From: Limanda limanda
Lineage: Eukaryota; Chordata; Actinopteri; Pleuronectiformes; Pleuronectidae
Length of the DNA stretch: 64,000 nucleotides
Direction: 5' to 3'
Assembly (NCBI RefSeq): GCF_963576545.1
Contig: NC_083639.1
Coordinates: forward strand, 26,614,118 to 26,678,117
Of the stretch, positions 1 through 13,172 are shown in pieces (within the stretch, counting starts at the first letter, position 1; each line of letters opens with the position of its first letter). Both the position numbers and the translations under genes were made by a program. The notes below the pieces were generated by a model. The model worked only from the letters and a program-made list of their open reading frames with translations. It searched no databases and had not been told where the DNA came from.

Positions 1-377
1 GTTGTTTTATTCACATTAAGAGAGATCCAACTGCCCCACATCAAACCTTAACGTTACAATATAAAATATACAACCCTAATATAAAAAGCCAGGATCATGG
101 GGGGGTTGTTTTGAAATGACCTGATTGTAACGTGAGGGTTTGATGTGGGCAATTAAAAGGTTATGTGCAGAATTTCCTGCTGAATATTGGAGATAAACTC
201 TGGTTTTTATTAACTTCTCAGTCTTTTTATCTGATCTAAAGTTCAGCTCCACTCTTCTACTCACTGGACCTGATTCTGACAGTTGAAGCTGTGACTCAGT
301 TCTTATCACCAGAGTTACATTAAACAGACATTCAGGGAATGAAGGAGGAAACATTCCCCATGTTCACAGTCACTTAC

Positions 378-601
378 CATTGGGGGGAAGTAACAAAGTA
401 GAATAACTTTGTTACTGTACTTAAGTAGATTTTTCACATTTCTGTACTTTACTTGAGTATTTATTTTCCTGACGACTTTTAACTTTTATTCGCTACATTT
501 GAGCACAAATAGCTGTACTTTCTACTTCTTACATTCTCAAAACTGTCTCGTTACTTGAGCAGCGGAGGTTGGCGGAACGTGCAGCTTTACACACGAAGCA
601 C

Positions 602-634
<33 letters not shown>

Positions 635-2036
635 ACTCTCTCGCTCCTGCAGGAGCTCGGTTCAGTCTTGATTATTAGGGCCCGAGCACTGACAGGCACT
701 GACAGACGTGAGGCCCTATTGAAATTGTAAGGATTATTATTCAGGCAAATGAATTTTCTTTTTGAGGGCTTTTATTAGGTGATTTTACATGATTTTTTGA
801 AGGTATTCCTTTTTCGATTCACATTCGTTTTCCTTTTCCTGCTTCGTGTCGACATCTGCACATAAATACATAGCTCGAAGCAGCAAGTGGTTAACTTGTC
901 TTAAAGAAAATATTGGAAGTAGTTGGTTTAAACAAAAACTGTTGGCAAATAGACTATCATTGGTTGGCCGTGTCTACTTAGTCTTACACGTCCATGTAAA
1001 CAAAACAAACAGATTTAAAACAAGTCGAGATGGAAAAACAAACAACACAACCAGTTATATAAGCAAACGCAAAAACAACTTTCAGCCAACACAACCAAAA
1101 ACAAACACTGTGTCCTGGACAACTGCATATTCACTCAAACAATTCAGGTTTTTTAATGGACCTCGCCAAATGGAACCCTGGGTAATCAGGCCCAATTTTC
1201 CACTCACTATAATGCCAATATAATCTTTTCAAAGATATTATATATCTATATATTGCTAATTCCAATCCTTAGTCGCCCTTTGTGCTGACTCAACACAACT
1301 TAGAAGCTGTTGAGTCTTTATATGTGTATTGTACAAACTGGCTAATGTGTACAACTTCAAGCACGGTTGTGTCTTCACTTTGTCGTCCCTACAGGCAAGA
1401 TACCCTACAGGTGTATTGTCACCCTGCTGGAAACAAATGCAAACACACACCCAGGCTTATTCAGTGAAGAGAGTCTAATGATAAATAAACAGGCTTACAT
1501 GTAGATGTGTGGACAAGCTGGCGGGCAGATATACAGGCAGGTAAACATCCAGGAAGTTACACAATACAGCTAATAGACACAAAAGGTTAATTTGGTCTAT
1601 TAGTGTTCTTAGGTAGAATCAAGAGGCACTTGTTTATTCTGTTGTGTTGATTCTTTGTTGCCGCTAGAAGTTCAGATGCACTTGTCCAATACTATTTTAA
1701 CCTCAGCATCTCGGGTTCAAAATTTGTAAAATTATACATTATATATATAGTGTTGTTATAATTTTTCAGTCAGTTGAAATAAATCCTGAACTGAACAATT
1801 TTGGGTTGTTTTGTGTCTGTATAGGCCTACTATAAAAAGTACTTAGCATTTTTAATTTTGGTACTTGTACTTGTACTTTTGATACTTAAGTACATTTAAT
1901 ATGAGCAACTCTAAGGCTTTTACTCAAGTCATTTTCTGACGGGTGACTTTTACTTTAACCACCAAGCGAGTCACTTTCAAGTAGGATATCTGTACTTTTA
2001 CTCAAGTATGGCTTTCAAGTACTTTATACACCACTG
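378..2036. mobile_element. hAT-like non-autonomous DNA transposon (about 1.66 kb)
   Basis: Both ends carry the imperfect inverted terminal sequence typical of a common fish hAT family. The left end reads cattggggggaagtaac; the right end, on the reverse strand, reads cagtggtgtataaagtac. The element is flanked by a perfect 8-bp direct repeat, TCACTTAC, at 370-377 and 2037-2044, which is the hAT target-site size. Both subterminal regions are rich in 'gtactt' and 'ctcaagta' motifs, as in this family. The interior has a CT microsatellite (about 602-634) and no open frame resembling a transposase, so it is probably mobilised in trans. It lies downstream of rbbp5. The family name is from memory; the ends and duplication are visible in the sequence. 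Confidence 0.8.
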
Positions 2037-2525
2037 TCACTTACCCATCAAACTGGTTTTACTCAAGCTGCTGTTTTGAGGTTAAAGAGTTGTTTAGTGT
2101 TGTTTTATCCATTTCATTGTGAGGACAGATACGTACTGGTTGGACTTTTACACTGCCTTTTTAATCTCTTATCCTAATCAGCATTATTTATGTACTTTGG
2201 CTTCTTTGGATAGTTTGTTATTTACACATTTTTACTCTCTGGGATTATTAGAACATTCACTCACACACGTTTTGAGTATTTCTATATTGCAGTTTTGCTA
2301 CTATTAGGTACATAATTTCTACCTAGGGAAACTTTGCATTTAAGAATGGTTTCATTCCAAAGTATACACCACAATGTAAAAACAGATAATTGCATTAAGT
2401 AACTGATACTAAAAGAAGAATTTGGTCTGATTCTTTTGTTTCAAAATGTTTTAGTTTTTGTAAAGTTGTTTTAGTTTATTTGTCTAACCATAATAAATCA
2501 ATAAAGGTTATTGTAATCTTCTTAC

Positions 2526-2531
2526 TTTATT
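2526..2531 (-). terminator. rbbp5: candidate poly(A) signal of rbbp5
   Basis: The plus strand reads tttatt, which is AATAAA on the minus strand. It lies about 475 nt downstream of the rbbp5 stop codon at 3005-3007, giving a plausible 3' UTR. AT-rich flanks produce such hexamers by chance, so this is a weak call. Confidence 0.3.
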
Positions 2532-3004
2532 AAAATAGTGTCTCAGACTTGAGATCTTTAGAATGACGCAGCTTATCAACAAATATAACAGATAAAGAAA
2601 AAAGAACATATGGAATATACCTTATACCTGGACTGTGGGAGATATGTACATGTGATGCCTTAAAAACGAAGTTCACACATCAGAGCTTTACTTATAAATC
2701 AGAATGTTTTAATACGTAAAAAAACAACAAGAGACAACATACACTCACACACACACGCTATCAGGATGCAGGCGTTCTATACATGAGGGAATCTACAGAG
2801 ACAGAGGACATGTGATATCTACTGTGGCGACTCGGCTGCTTCTCGCCCTCTGTCGCCTCCTGCGTGAGGAGTTTCCCTGTGGTTGTGAGAGGAAACAGTC
2901 TGTACACCAAACAGGCTGCTAGCTCACAGTCTGTACATGACATCAGGATTTGTGTCTTTGTCTGAGCCTATTGGTTTTTCCTCCACAAGTGTTCCCAGCC
3001 ACGA

Positions 3005-5531
3005 TCAGTCCATCCCTCCGATGTCGTGCTGTTTGTACGACTGTGAGACCAGAGTCCCTGCGGAAAAACACAAACACTGTCAGACTGACGCATCGAGATC
3101 ATGAAAACACGGTTTACACAGTGTTCTGCTTCAAGTGAACCACTGTCGATTCTAAAATCAATATATAGAAATCAACAGTCAACACTAACAAAATGTAATC
3201 TGATGTTGCACATGATAACAGTGAAATGTGCATTTCCACAGCACTAATCACATGATGACCTGAACATTCATGTCCTTCCCTGTACTCTGCAGTTCTCAGC
3301 TTTTCCTTTTAACACTAAAACTGCTTGTATTCACTGATTATCATCAAACAATCTGTATCCAGTCAGTGTTTTTACCAAAATATAAAATTATCCTTTCGAG
3401 AATTAGTTTTTTTCACCTGCAGTCAGATGTCACAAGTGGCTTAACTTCATAAATAAACTTGGAAACAGACTAATGTTAACCAACTTAACATGTCACCTTC
3501 AGCACAGTTACTCATTTGATTCAGAGATAGAACTAGTGGGCAGATGACACATTCATTTTACCTCTTAAAGTCCCCCTCCTGTAAAAATGTTTGTTTTACT
3601 AGAACATGTTGTTCCCTTTTTGCTTTTTATATAATAAAGAAATATTGAGCAAAATTAGCAACCAGTCCCATGACTGAGTATTTCCACTGTAACTCTGCAG
3701 CAAACCAATACCAGTCTGAAAAAGCTGATTCAGAGACAGCAAAGATTATTCAGATTTTTCATTCTGAAGGATCCTAGTAACAAAATGAGGAAGGAAGGTG
3801 CAGAGTTACATTTTGAGCCATTTTAAGACCATGAGGGGAATTTTCAAGACAAAGCCTTTGATTAGGTAATTTTGAGGAAGAAGGAAGGTGCAATAAGCAA
3901 CTGGAGTGGGACTTTAATAATCGACATCAAGGCCAATCAATGTCTTGAATTTTGGTGGAATTTTGAGTATGATGAGTTCAAACATTAATGCTGACAGAAA
4001 ACAACATTCAGCGTCACCTCACATCGGACTAACACACACAGAAACACACACTGACAGAATCTAAGCTGCTGCAGACAACGTTCATGTCACACGGCAAACT
4101 GGAGGAGCGAGCTGGGAGCTGGGAGCTGGGAGCTGGGAGCGGGAGCAGGAGGGTCAAAGGCCAAGCAGGAAGTACATGTAGACTAGCCAGCTAGCCTGCA
4201 AGGAAACAAGCTGCGCCATCCCACCTTTAGCCACGTCAACACCTATCTGCAAACCACAGTCCAACTTCACCATCGTTTAGGGGACAGCGAATTATCTAGA
4301 GTGAGGGTGAAGCTAGCGGAGGTAATACAGTCATAAAGCCACAGTCTGAGAGAGACAAGCTGTCTGTGTGCAAACTGCATCGGACCGTAAAGACATACAG
4401 CTCGTTTTTAATCAGACAACTAATCCCAGATACTATTGCTCATAATACCACAGTGTGGGTGTGTGCCTCCACCAACCAGTACAGTTTCAGTCTAAATAAA
4501 AGGATAGTCCACTCACGAGGTCCCGGTCACTTAAGTCTAAGAAATTCATCTTTGAGTCCAGGTTACGACTAGAAAAAAAGTCTTTAAGAATTTCCCTAGA
4601 GGCAGACGCTCCTCATCAGTTTCAAGAGGAACAAAAAGATGTTTTGTAGTAGAAGTGACCTTTGACAACATTCTGAGCATTTGTACCATATTTGAAGAAA
4701 CTCCCTCAAGGCGGTGTTGAGATATCATGTTCACAACAATGGGACGGACTGACAACTTCAGCGCATAATGCCTCAAAGCCACTGGGTGTCACCAGCGCTG
4801 AGGCAGATCACACCAGTGTTTACAATAGATTTTACAAGGCTACCTTTATGACAAAGTTAAAAGAGCTTTCAAAAGAGACCTGTTGAGTATTTCAGTAACT
4901 TTCCCCCAATACGAGTCCAGTAGAAGATAATTATCATTATCACTATTAATGACAGATAAACTTCAGTCTGGATTCATAACCTGTTTAGTGATAAAAGATC
5001 AGACTGTGTGATTTCAGTCTTTCCCAATGGATCAGACGTAATTTAAATACACACACGCTCTTTGTTCTGACCTCCAGGCTGTGGCTTTACAACAAGTAGT
5101 CATTGAGCTGCGTGGCTGGGGGGGTTTGGGGTGTTGGAGGAAGCAGTACATGGAGGGGAGGGGGGGTTGGGGTGTTGGAGGAAGCAGTACAGGGAGGGGG
5201 GGTGCTTTGGAGGCAGGCTGGGCTGGGGAGGGGTCAGAGTAGCAGGGCAGCAGGACTAGCAGAGCTCCCAGAGGCAGCAGCAGGGCCGGTGGCGTGCTTA
5301 CCTGGGGCCAGGCCCCCCTCTGCCCTGCCCTTCATCCCTATTCCTCCTCCAACTCCAACTCCCGGGCCAGAGCTGCCCAAGGCTTCCACGGGGAAGGAGG
5401 GTCGTTCGCCCCTGTAGGGCTTGGGTCTGAAGGTGAAGTCTTTGTCTTTACCTTTGGAGCCTTTGGGCCGACCCGCTGTCTTCTTCTTGGACTTGCCATC
5501 CCCTTTCACGCCCAGCAGGGGGTGCACCTCT

Positions 5532-5570
<39 letters not shown>

Positions 5571-8500
5571 ACAGAGTAATGGTCAATGCCCATCACTGAT
5601 TATTTTCTAAGACTGAACCCACAGTAGAGCTGAGGGTGATGGGAGTGTCACTATGTTCTTTACAGGTACAGTGGTCTAAGAATTCAGGATCATAAACCTG
5701 AGTATTGAGTATTAGTTAAACAATTTTGTGCATTGACGGAATGTTACGGCGTCATCATTCTAACGAGTACAAATATTCTTGTTCATCCGCATCTGCTTTC
5801 AACTTCCTGCAGTTTTCACATTTGATCCTTGTGTCCTTCTCTCTCACCGTCACTTGGCACCCCCTGCAGTTCGATGGTGGTGGTGCGGGCTTTCTTTTTG
5901 GCCGGGCCCTCGGATGAAGGCTGACGCTGCTTCTTGTCTCCGCCGGCCAACGCCTCCTCTGGAGCAGCAGACTGGACCGAGGAGTCCGGGGGGGGGCCGA
6001 AGGGGTTCTCTTCAGGATCCTCGACTTCAGGGGCGATGGGCAGGTACAGCAGAGCCTTATAGTCCTCCAGCTCCTCATCACTACAGGACACAGACAGACA
6101 GTTACTCTCAGCAGATGAATGCGGATGAAATACTGATAAAAATGACACAGTATTAAAAAAGATTCTGAATTATTAACAGTACAACCACTGACATGTCAAC
6201 CTGCAGGGTAGATCTGATGTTGTTAGCTTGATTTTATTTACATATCTTTGTGAAGACATGGATGAAAACAACTGAACCTGCATCTGCTAGTTTCCAGTTA
6301 TGATACCATGATTATGATGTTTAAAGTTTTTAATGATTTAAAACCCTATACTTCTCAGACCAGAGAGAAACACTGTTGTAGTACTTGTTTGTAGTAGATT
6401 GTTCCCTCGTTCTCTCACCTGCTGCAAAAAGCAACTATGGGGTCAACGGTGGTGACATCCACCTCCTCATCCTCTGCAGCGTCTGCACCTGCAACATGAG
6501 AACCAGTTCATAGTGAAACCAGTGCATCTGACGACAGCTGGTTAACCTACTTAGAGTCGGCAGTTTGCCTCATGGGGATTAATTCAATGTTTAAGACAAG
6601 AGAACCACAACAGCACACTGTAGAGCCGGAAAATGAACTTCATCATCTCTGTGTTGTGTGTTGTGTGTGTTACCTGTCTGCTCTGGTTCACTCTTGTCTT
6701 CATCCTCGATGTCGAACTCAGACTCTCGCTCCTCGTACTCCACGTTCTCATCCAGTTCTTTGAAGTCGGGAGCAAAGGCGCTCCAGTTTTCCTGGAGACG
6801 AACAAAGATTCAGACGTTTTAACCACAAAATTAAGCCACATTTTTGATCCTGCATCTCAAAAATTTAGAGTGAAATAAATCACCTGTGACAAGTTCCCTC
6901 ATGTACATGTAAACTTCACTATTTCTGTCTACTTACCACTTGATTCTGAGCCCAGATGGACACCACTCCACTAGAGATGGAGGCGATAATGGGACGTACA
7001 GGATGCCACTGCGGAGAGGTTTATGTTTAAATGGTTAATTTCTCATTGTAAACAACCATCGTCTCAAAATAACTGAAAATACATTAACAAAAGTGTTGTG
7101 TCAATCGTTAAGTCTGGACAATGTGTTCTACTGAGACCGAATTTCAGTTCCGAGATCCTTACAGCGACATCCAGCAGCAGCTCTCCTCTGGTTCCATGCA
7201 GGATCTTCACCAGGTTGCCAATGCTCTTCTCCCAGATGTAGAGGGCGTGCTGCCTGGCTGAACCGGCCACGATGTACTCACCATCCCCGGAGAAACAGCA
7301 GCGCTTCCACGGCGTCCTGAACAGGGAGACCAGGAGTGGAGGACAATCAACACACAGAGATAAGAGGAAGAGACAGATGCTTCGCTACAACACTGTGGTT
7401 TGTCCTGTGTTGACATACCTGTTGACCAGATCCTGTAGTTTCTGCATTGGCTCAGGTTCACCGTCTAGACCACACGTCATTATTTCCCTGCCGTCGTACA
7501 CTCTGATGATCCTGTCTGCTGTGTTTATGAGGAAGCAACTGCACAGGGACAAGTGGACAAAAGTAAAATTAGATCACAAGCATACAATTTTTTTATTTTA
7601 CAGCTGGGACTTTAAAGTAGGTTTCTTTGTGTTCTCCGATCCTGTTCTCACCTGCCCTTCCTGGCAAATTCGATGGATTTGATGGCCGTCGTGTTACTGG
7701 TGCCAGTGGTCACTCTGAAAGACGCCACCAGCTCCTGAGTGTTTGTGTTCAACACGAGAATCTGCGACAACAGACAGAAGTAGATACAATGGTGAAGGAA
7801 AACAGAAAAAAGGGAATCAGCTGCATAGAATATGACCAGTTCTGAGTATAAAATGTGAGTGGAGGGAAATGTTATAAATGTAATTTCCGCTGATAGAAGT
7901 TGTAAATCTCAGGTAAAAAACTGAGCAGTCTATGGAGGGTTGTATGCATCGATATCTGCCATTGCGTCATTTTAGAAATGTTCAAATTCCAATTTCGACT
8001 GATAGAGAAACTGACCTTTCCTTTGGCGTTGCCTGTGTAGATGAACTCGCCCCGTCTGTCAAAGGCTGCCACCACATTCAGGTCTGAGTCGTCATCCACA
8101 GGCAGGACAACGTGTTTGGAGTCTGACAGAGTCAGTAGGACCGGGGCTGACTTCATGGGACACACCAGCACCTTGTCCCTGAAACACAGACATCATTTAT
8201 GGATCTTACCAACGAATCACCTCACGTGTCACATGTACAGACAGATGCTGCCCAGCCACTCACATGTCTCTGGGGTGGCACTGCAGTTTCAGGATGGGCG
8301 AAGGGAAACGGAATCTTTGGTCACAGTCTCCAGTCAGGACGTCCCACTGTGAGACAATGTTGTCTGTGGAGGCGCTCACCAGCTTGTGTCCGTCTCGACT
8401 CCAGCTACACACACACACAAAAATGGATCCGTCACAACTATGATCACTCAATATAACATCAGCTTATAGCAAAACTCTTATCAATAACCTGTTTAAATGC

Positions 8501-11329
8501 TGATATTGTCAGACATCATCACATCATAAAATAGGGATATTATAAACACTGCTCAGGAGCTTGGCACAGATTGTAAGTTTAACAGTCACAGTCTTCATGA
8601 ACTGTGACTAGATCACTTTCTCATACTGAATTCAAACGTTTAAAACAAAAAGATCATTAATTTATACATTAACAAGATAGTGACACCCCCCACAACACAC
8701 TGTATGATGTATCTCACCATAAGGAGCAGACTGGGTGAATATGTGCACTGATAATTTTGGCGATTCCCCGTGTGAGAAAGTCCCAGATGACGATGCGGCC
8801 GTCATTGCAGCCCACCGCCAGCAGGGTGCCCCACCGGTTGAAGGTGCAGGTGAGGGCCATACTGATGCAGTCCAGAGTGCCATCTGCCTCCTGACAACAC
8901 ACACAACCACAATGAAACCAGCAGGCACAGAAGCGTATCACATTACTGTGGTGTACAGTTCAAACTCAATCTGGATGATTTTCAGTGCACAGATATGAAC
9001 AGCGCCTGGTATGATGCACGTGTGTACATTGAGAGCTGCTGGTTTACCTCTGGGTAGTTCTGCCCAAACGATTCTAGAAGAGGAAGAACAAAAGAGACAG
9101 TGATGAGAAAAACATTCACATTACAATATACCAACCATTCATGTTGAGTGGAATGAAGTGAGAGCTGGCTCAGACACAACAGAACCTCCCAGTTAGTGTT
9201 GTGTTTGTAGAAATACAGAAATGATAATCTCCTTAAGTCTTCCCCCATACAGCAGGCCAAACACAAGAACCATACTGTGGATAGTGAGGAATGAGGATAC
9301 TACACTCTAGACTTGTAGTATGGATACTACACTGTAGACTTGTAGTATGGATACTAAACTGTAGACTTGTAGTACGGATACTACACTGTAGACTTGTAGT
9401 AAGGATACTACACTGTAGACTTGTAGTAAGGATACTACACTGTAGACTTGTAGTATGGATACTACACTGTAGACTTGTAGTAAGGATACTACACTGTAGA
9501 CTTGTAGTATGTATACTACACTGTAGACTTGTAGTATGGATACTACACTGTAGACTTGTAGTAAGGATACTACACTGTAGACTTGTAGTAAGGATACTAC
9601 ACTGTAGACTTGTAGTATGGATACTACACTGTAGACTTGTAGTAAGGGTACTACACTGTAGACTTGTAGTAAGGATACTACACTGTAGACTTGTAGTATG
9701 TATACTACACTGTAGACTTGTAGTATGGATACTACACTGTAGACTTGTAATATTGATACTACACTATAGATTTGAAGTAAGGATACTACAGTGTAGACTT
9801 GTAATATTGATACTACACTATAGATTTGAAGTAAGGATACTACAGTGTAGACTTGTAGTATGGATACTACACTGTAGACTTGTAGTAAGGATACTACACT
9901 GTAGACTTGTAGTAAGGTTACTACACTGTAGACTTGTAGTATGGATACTACACTGTAGACTTGTAGTAAGGGTACTACACTGTAGACTTGTAGTAAGGAT
10001 ACTACACTGTAGACTTGTAGTATGTATACTACACTGTAAACTTGTAGTATGGATACTAAACTGTAGACTTGTAGTAAGGATACTACACTGTAGACTTGTA
10101 GTAAGGATACTACACTGTAGACTTGTAATATTGATACTACACTATAGATTTGAAGTAAGGATACTACAGTGTAGACTTGTAGTAAGGATACTACACTGTA
10201 GACTTGAGGTATGGATACTACACTGCTGACTTGTAGTAAGGATACTACACTGTAGACTTGTAATATTGATACTACACTATAGACTTGAAGTAAGGATACT
10301 ACACTGTAGACTTGTAGTAAGGAAACTACACTGTAAAATTTTAGTAAGATACTACACTGTAGACTTGTAGCAAGGACTAAGGATACTACACTGTTGACTT
10401 GTATTAAGGACTAAGGATACTACACTGTTGACTTGTATTAAGGATACTACACTATAGACTTGTGGTAAGGTTATTACACATTACACCAGTAGTAAGGATA
10501 CTACACTGTAGACTTGTAGTAAGGACTAAGGATACTACACTGTTGACTTGTATTAAGGATACTACACTATAGACTTGTGGTAAGGTTATTACACATTAGA
10601 CCTGTAGTAAGGATACTACACTGTAGACTTGTAGTAAGGACTAAGGATACTACACTGTTGACTTGTATTAAGGATACTACACTGTAGACTTGTAGTAATG
10701 TTAATACACATTAGACCTGTAGTAGGGATTCAACCCCTGAGTTTCTACATTAATGATACACAGGATATTGGACTGTTTCTGATCCTTATTCCTTTTACTG
10801 AAAGCTGAGATACAGAAAAGTGAGTGTTTTTCCTCCATTGTGCACAATAAGCAGGTTTGGTGAATGTTGTCCCTGACCAGTGGCACCAGTGACGCTGTCA
10901 CATGGACCAGCTGTGTGTTGTTATTCTCACACTGGTCCCATTCATCTAATGAGAACAGAATAACATAGACACTAACAAATATAAAGTTTAACCGCACAAC
11001 CGTAAACAAACATTCAAATAAAAACACAACTGGGGGAAACGAACGGACGCTAATGCTAAGCTAACGAACACTTTCCCTGCTTCCATTCAATTGCACCTGT
11101 CGATATTTAAGTAATTATCCGAATCAGTTTATCGGGTTAGGATGACATTCAAATAAAAAACCATTAGAAAGTTAAAAGAGTGGTTCTAATGATTCATTTT
11201 AATTTAACGCGCACTGGCAGCTGTTGACATGCTAGGCTAATGCTAACCATAACAAGCGCACAGCGACAACATGGAGGATTGAGGGAAAATGTCGTGTTTG
11301 AGTTTCTCACCGAGGAGTTCCAGATTCAT
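3005..11329 (-). CDS. rbbp5: Retinoblastoma-binding protein 5 (RBBP5), WRAD subunit of MLL/SET1 H3K4 methyltransferases
   Basis: RBBP5 is a nuclear WD40 scaffold that, with WDR5, ASH2L and DPY30, activates MLL/SET1-type histone H3K4 methyltransferases. Coding exons on the minus strand, in order: 11329-11311, 9073-9048, 8890-8718, 8404-8264, 8178-8016, 7761-7652, 7538-7419, 7316-7163, 7008-6937, 6791-6674, 6488-6419, 6080-5848, 5529-5302, 3057-3005. They sum to 1680 nt, or 559 codons plus TGA, and all junctions are GT-AG and phase-compatible. The start MNLELLESFGQNYPE spans exons 1-2. The WD40 propeller fills about residues 1-325. An acidic activation segment (about 334-360) precedes the WDR5-binding motif VDVTTVDP (about 375-382). 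A basic tail with AGRPKGSKGK follows. The last exon, ending SQSYKQHDIGGMD, is 2.2 kb away and was chosen because its acceptor and phase fit; reading through the exon-13 donor would instead stop at 5234. Human RBBP5 is 538 aa. The terminal exon is the least certain part. Confidence 0.93.
3569..3913. mobile_element. MITE with TTAA target duplication (piggyBac/Kolobok-like)
   Basis: A 345-bp segment in rbbp5 intron 13 is bounded by TTAA at 3565-3568 and 3914-3917. It has short inverted ends: agtccccctcctg on the left, and agtcccactccag when the right end is read on the reverse strand (11 of 13 match). TTAA duplication is typical of piggyBac and Kolobok families. There is no coding capacity. Superfamily assignment is inferred from the TTAA alone. 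Confidence 0.65.
4590..4770 (+). repeat. Decayed dispersed repeat of fish type
   Basis: The text around 'actccctcaaggcggtgttg' and 'caatgggacggactgacaac' resembles a segment I recognise as recurrent in fish genomes, often followed by GGAC-type short repeats. It lies in rbbp5 intron 13. No ends or target duplication can be placed, so limits are approximate. The recognition is from memory. Confidence 0.35.
5110..5235. repeat. G-rich tandem duplication in rbbp5 intron 13
   Basis: Two copies of a G-rich unit with ttggggtgttggaggaagca (starting near 5127 and 5170) sit among runs of five to seven G. On the transcribed minus strand this is a C-rich pyrimidine tract just downstream of the exon-13 donor at 5301/5300. 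The runs could form a G-quadruplex on the plus strand. No gene is seen here. Confidence 0.6.
5535..5569. repeat. (GA)n microsatellite forming the exon-13 polypyrimidine tract of rbbp5
   Basis: About 17 GA units on the plus strand read as (TC)n on the minus strand. The array stops 5 nt before the exon-13 acceptor (CAG just before 5529), so it serves as that intron's polypyrimidine tract. Confidence 0.9.
9294..10727. repeat. 27-bp minisatellite in rbbp5 intron 1, with a higher-order end
   Basis: About 50 copies of a 27-bp unit with core actacactgtagacttgta are arranged head to tail. Because 27 is a multiple of three, an open frame of about 312 codons repeating RILHCRLVV runs through it; this is an artefact. 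From about 10340 the array becomes irregular, and a roughly 115-bp higher-order period begins: the string aaggactaaggatac recurs near 10406, 10521 and 10636. On the rbbp5-sense strand each unit contains a TACTAC and a CTACAG, resembling branch-point and 3' splice-site motifs. The array ends about 215 bp upstream of the exon-2 acceptor. Confidence 0.95.
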
Positions 11330-13172
11330 CGCTGCACCGAGGACGATCCAAAGTTTCCTAAACACTTTAAATTAATCAATATTTCGGTTTATTTCTCCAC
11401 GATTTCACTTGAGCTTCGACCACAGCCGGGGACTGCCGCCGAGCCTCCAGTCAGGACCCCAAACAACGCGACGGAGAAAGTGCCTGAACAAAATTCACCT
11501 TCTTCTTCCTCGGTCTTAAACGGACGGGCGGAACTACTGCCATCTACTGGAGGTGGTTCACTCCTGCAGCTGCTGAGCCTTCATGTGATTTCCTCTGTCA
11601 TGTTTATCTCACAGATGACAAGTGCATGCTCTACACTGGAATCAAAAAAATAATTTATTTTTAATAGGAAGTCAACTGTTATAAATTAAATATAAATATC
11701 TTTATCTGAGAGCTGCTTCCATTCATTTCCTTCCCTTCTAAACTTGCCTCCACTAAAGAAGTTTTCCTTTCAGCCTTGTTATTTGTCTGTTTGATTAACC
11801 AAGGATCTAAAAACATAAAATAATCAAAAATAATAAAATACTAATAAATGAAAAGTTGAGTTAACAAAGAATTGAGCAGCAACATATTTCTGTGGTCACA
11901 TATTTTTTAAAATCTATTTGCCATCAATTAGAGTCGTTCATTTTTGTATCTATGTATATCTATAAGTAACTATTAAATAACAATCATTATTAATACTCAT
12001 ATTACTGTTGTTATTATTAATATTAGTGCTATTAACCTTACTAGGAGTAGTATTTTATCTACCCTGACCTTTCGGATACTACAGCCCTGATGTCTGTGTG
12101 TCCTCTGACAGTGTTACCAAATCTATTTCAATCAATATCTCTACGCAGCATTTGACCCTTGACTCATATCTCTAGACTACACGACACTATCTTAAACGTC
12201 ATGGTTTCAGTTTACTTGACAGTTCAACGACCTGCATGTGAATCCATGTGATAGCAGCACCTCTCACTTTACATGTACGTCTCCATTTAAATGTACATGA
12301 CGCATCAGACACGTTCACAGGTCAGGACACGCAGTCCTTTCTAACTCAAACAGCTGACTGATGAAGATGATGATGATGAAGGATCCGGTGTTGGATCCGG
12401 AGCTAGAGCTGCAGCAGCCGCCCACAAGCCACTTCCTGTCTTCACAGTAAAGACCTGAAATGTTGTATTTAATCGAGCACATACATACATTAATAAAAAC
12501 ATACATACATAAATACATGCAGGAATACAGACACAGTCTTTGTGATCACCATCCGTATTTAATTTCTAAATGTATTCAAGTATTTATTTCTGCATTTATT
12601 TACCAGTAAAACGTTTAGAAATATATGTTTTTACTCTTCATAGATGGTTTAAAAACTTTCATAGAGTTATGGCAGTCTGGGGGTCTCTGTGCACTCTCTC
12701 TGTGGGGGCCTCTCCCAAAGGGACCCTCATTACAGCTGCCTCTCCCTGCATATTTGTCTTGTTCCACCTCCAATAACACATAAAGATAAAGATAATGTTT
12801 AAAATACTTTAAATGAGGGTATAGAAAATACTCAAGCATCTGCTTAATGTTGCAAAAATGTGAAAAGTAGATGATAAAGTTGAATATGCTTTGACATAGT
12901 CATGCAACGCAAAGGAGAAATGCACAGAACACAAGTTTTGATTCAGGTGGATTTAACATAAAAGCAAACTTGGAATGAACCAGTGTGTTAAACTTTCTTT
13001 TTCTTTTCTTGTTGATGTTGTTGTTTTTTAACAACAACATATTTTCTTGTTGATGTTGTTGTTTTTTAATTAAAACATGCATTTATGTGTTAACTAATGT
13101 ATTTATGTTTAGCTTAAACTTTGGCATTGTCATGTTACCGAAAATATGAAAAAACATATTAATTATTAAATT
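11330..13172. other. Intergenic and 5' flank of rbbp5, no gene seen
   Basis: The first few hundred bases upstream of the rbbp5 ATG are moderately GC-rich and should hold its promoter, but no diagnostic core element stands out. From about 11.65 kb the sequence becomes AT-rich with simple repeats and no convincing coding exon on either strand. Confidence 0.5.

Noticed and set aside
9291..10229. 312-codon open frame with 9-residue repeats
   Set aside because: It is a by-product of a 27-bp minisatellite whose unit length is a multiple of three. It lies inside an rbbp5 intron on the opposite strand.
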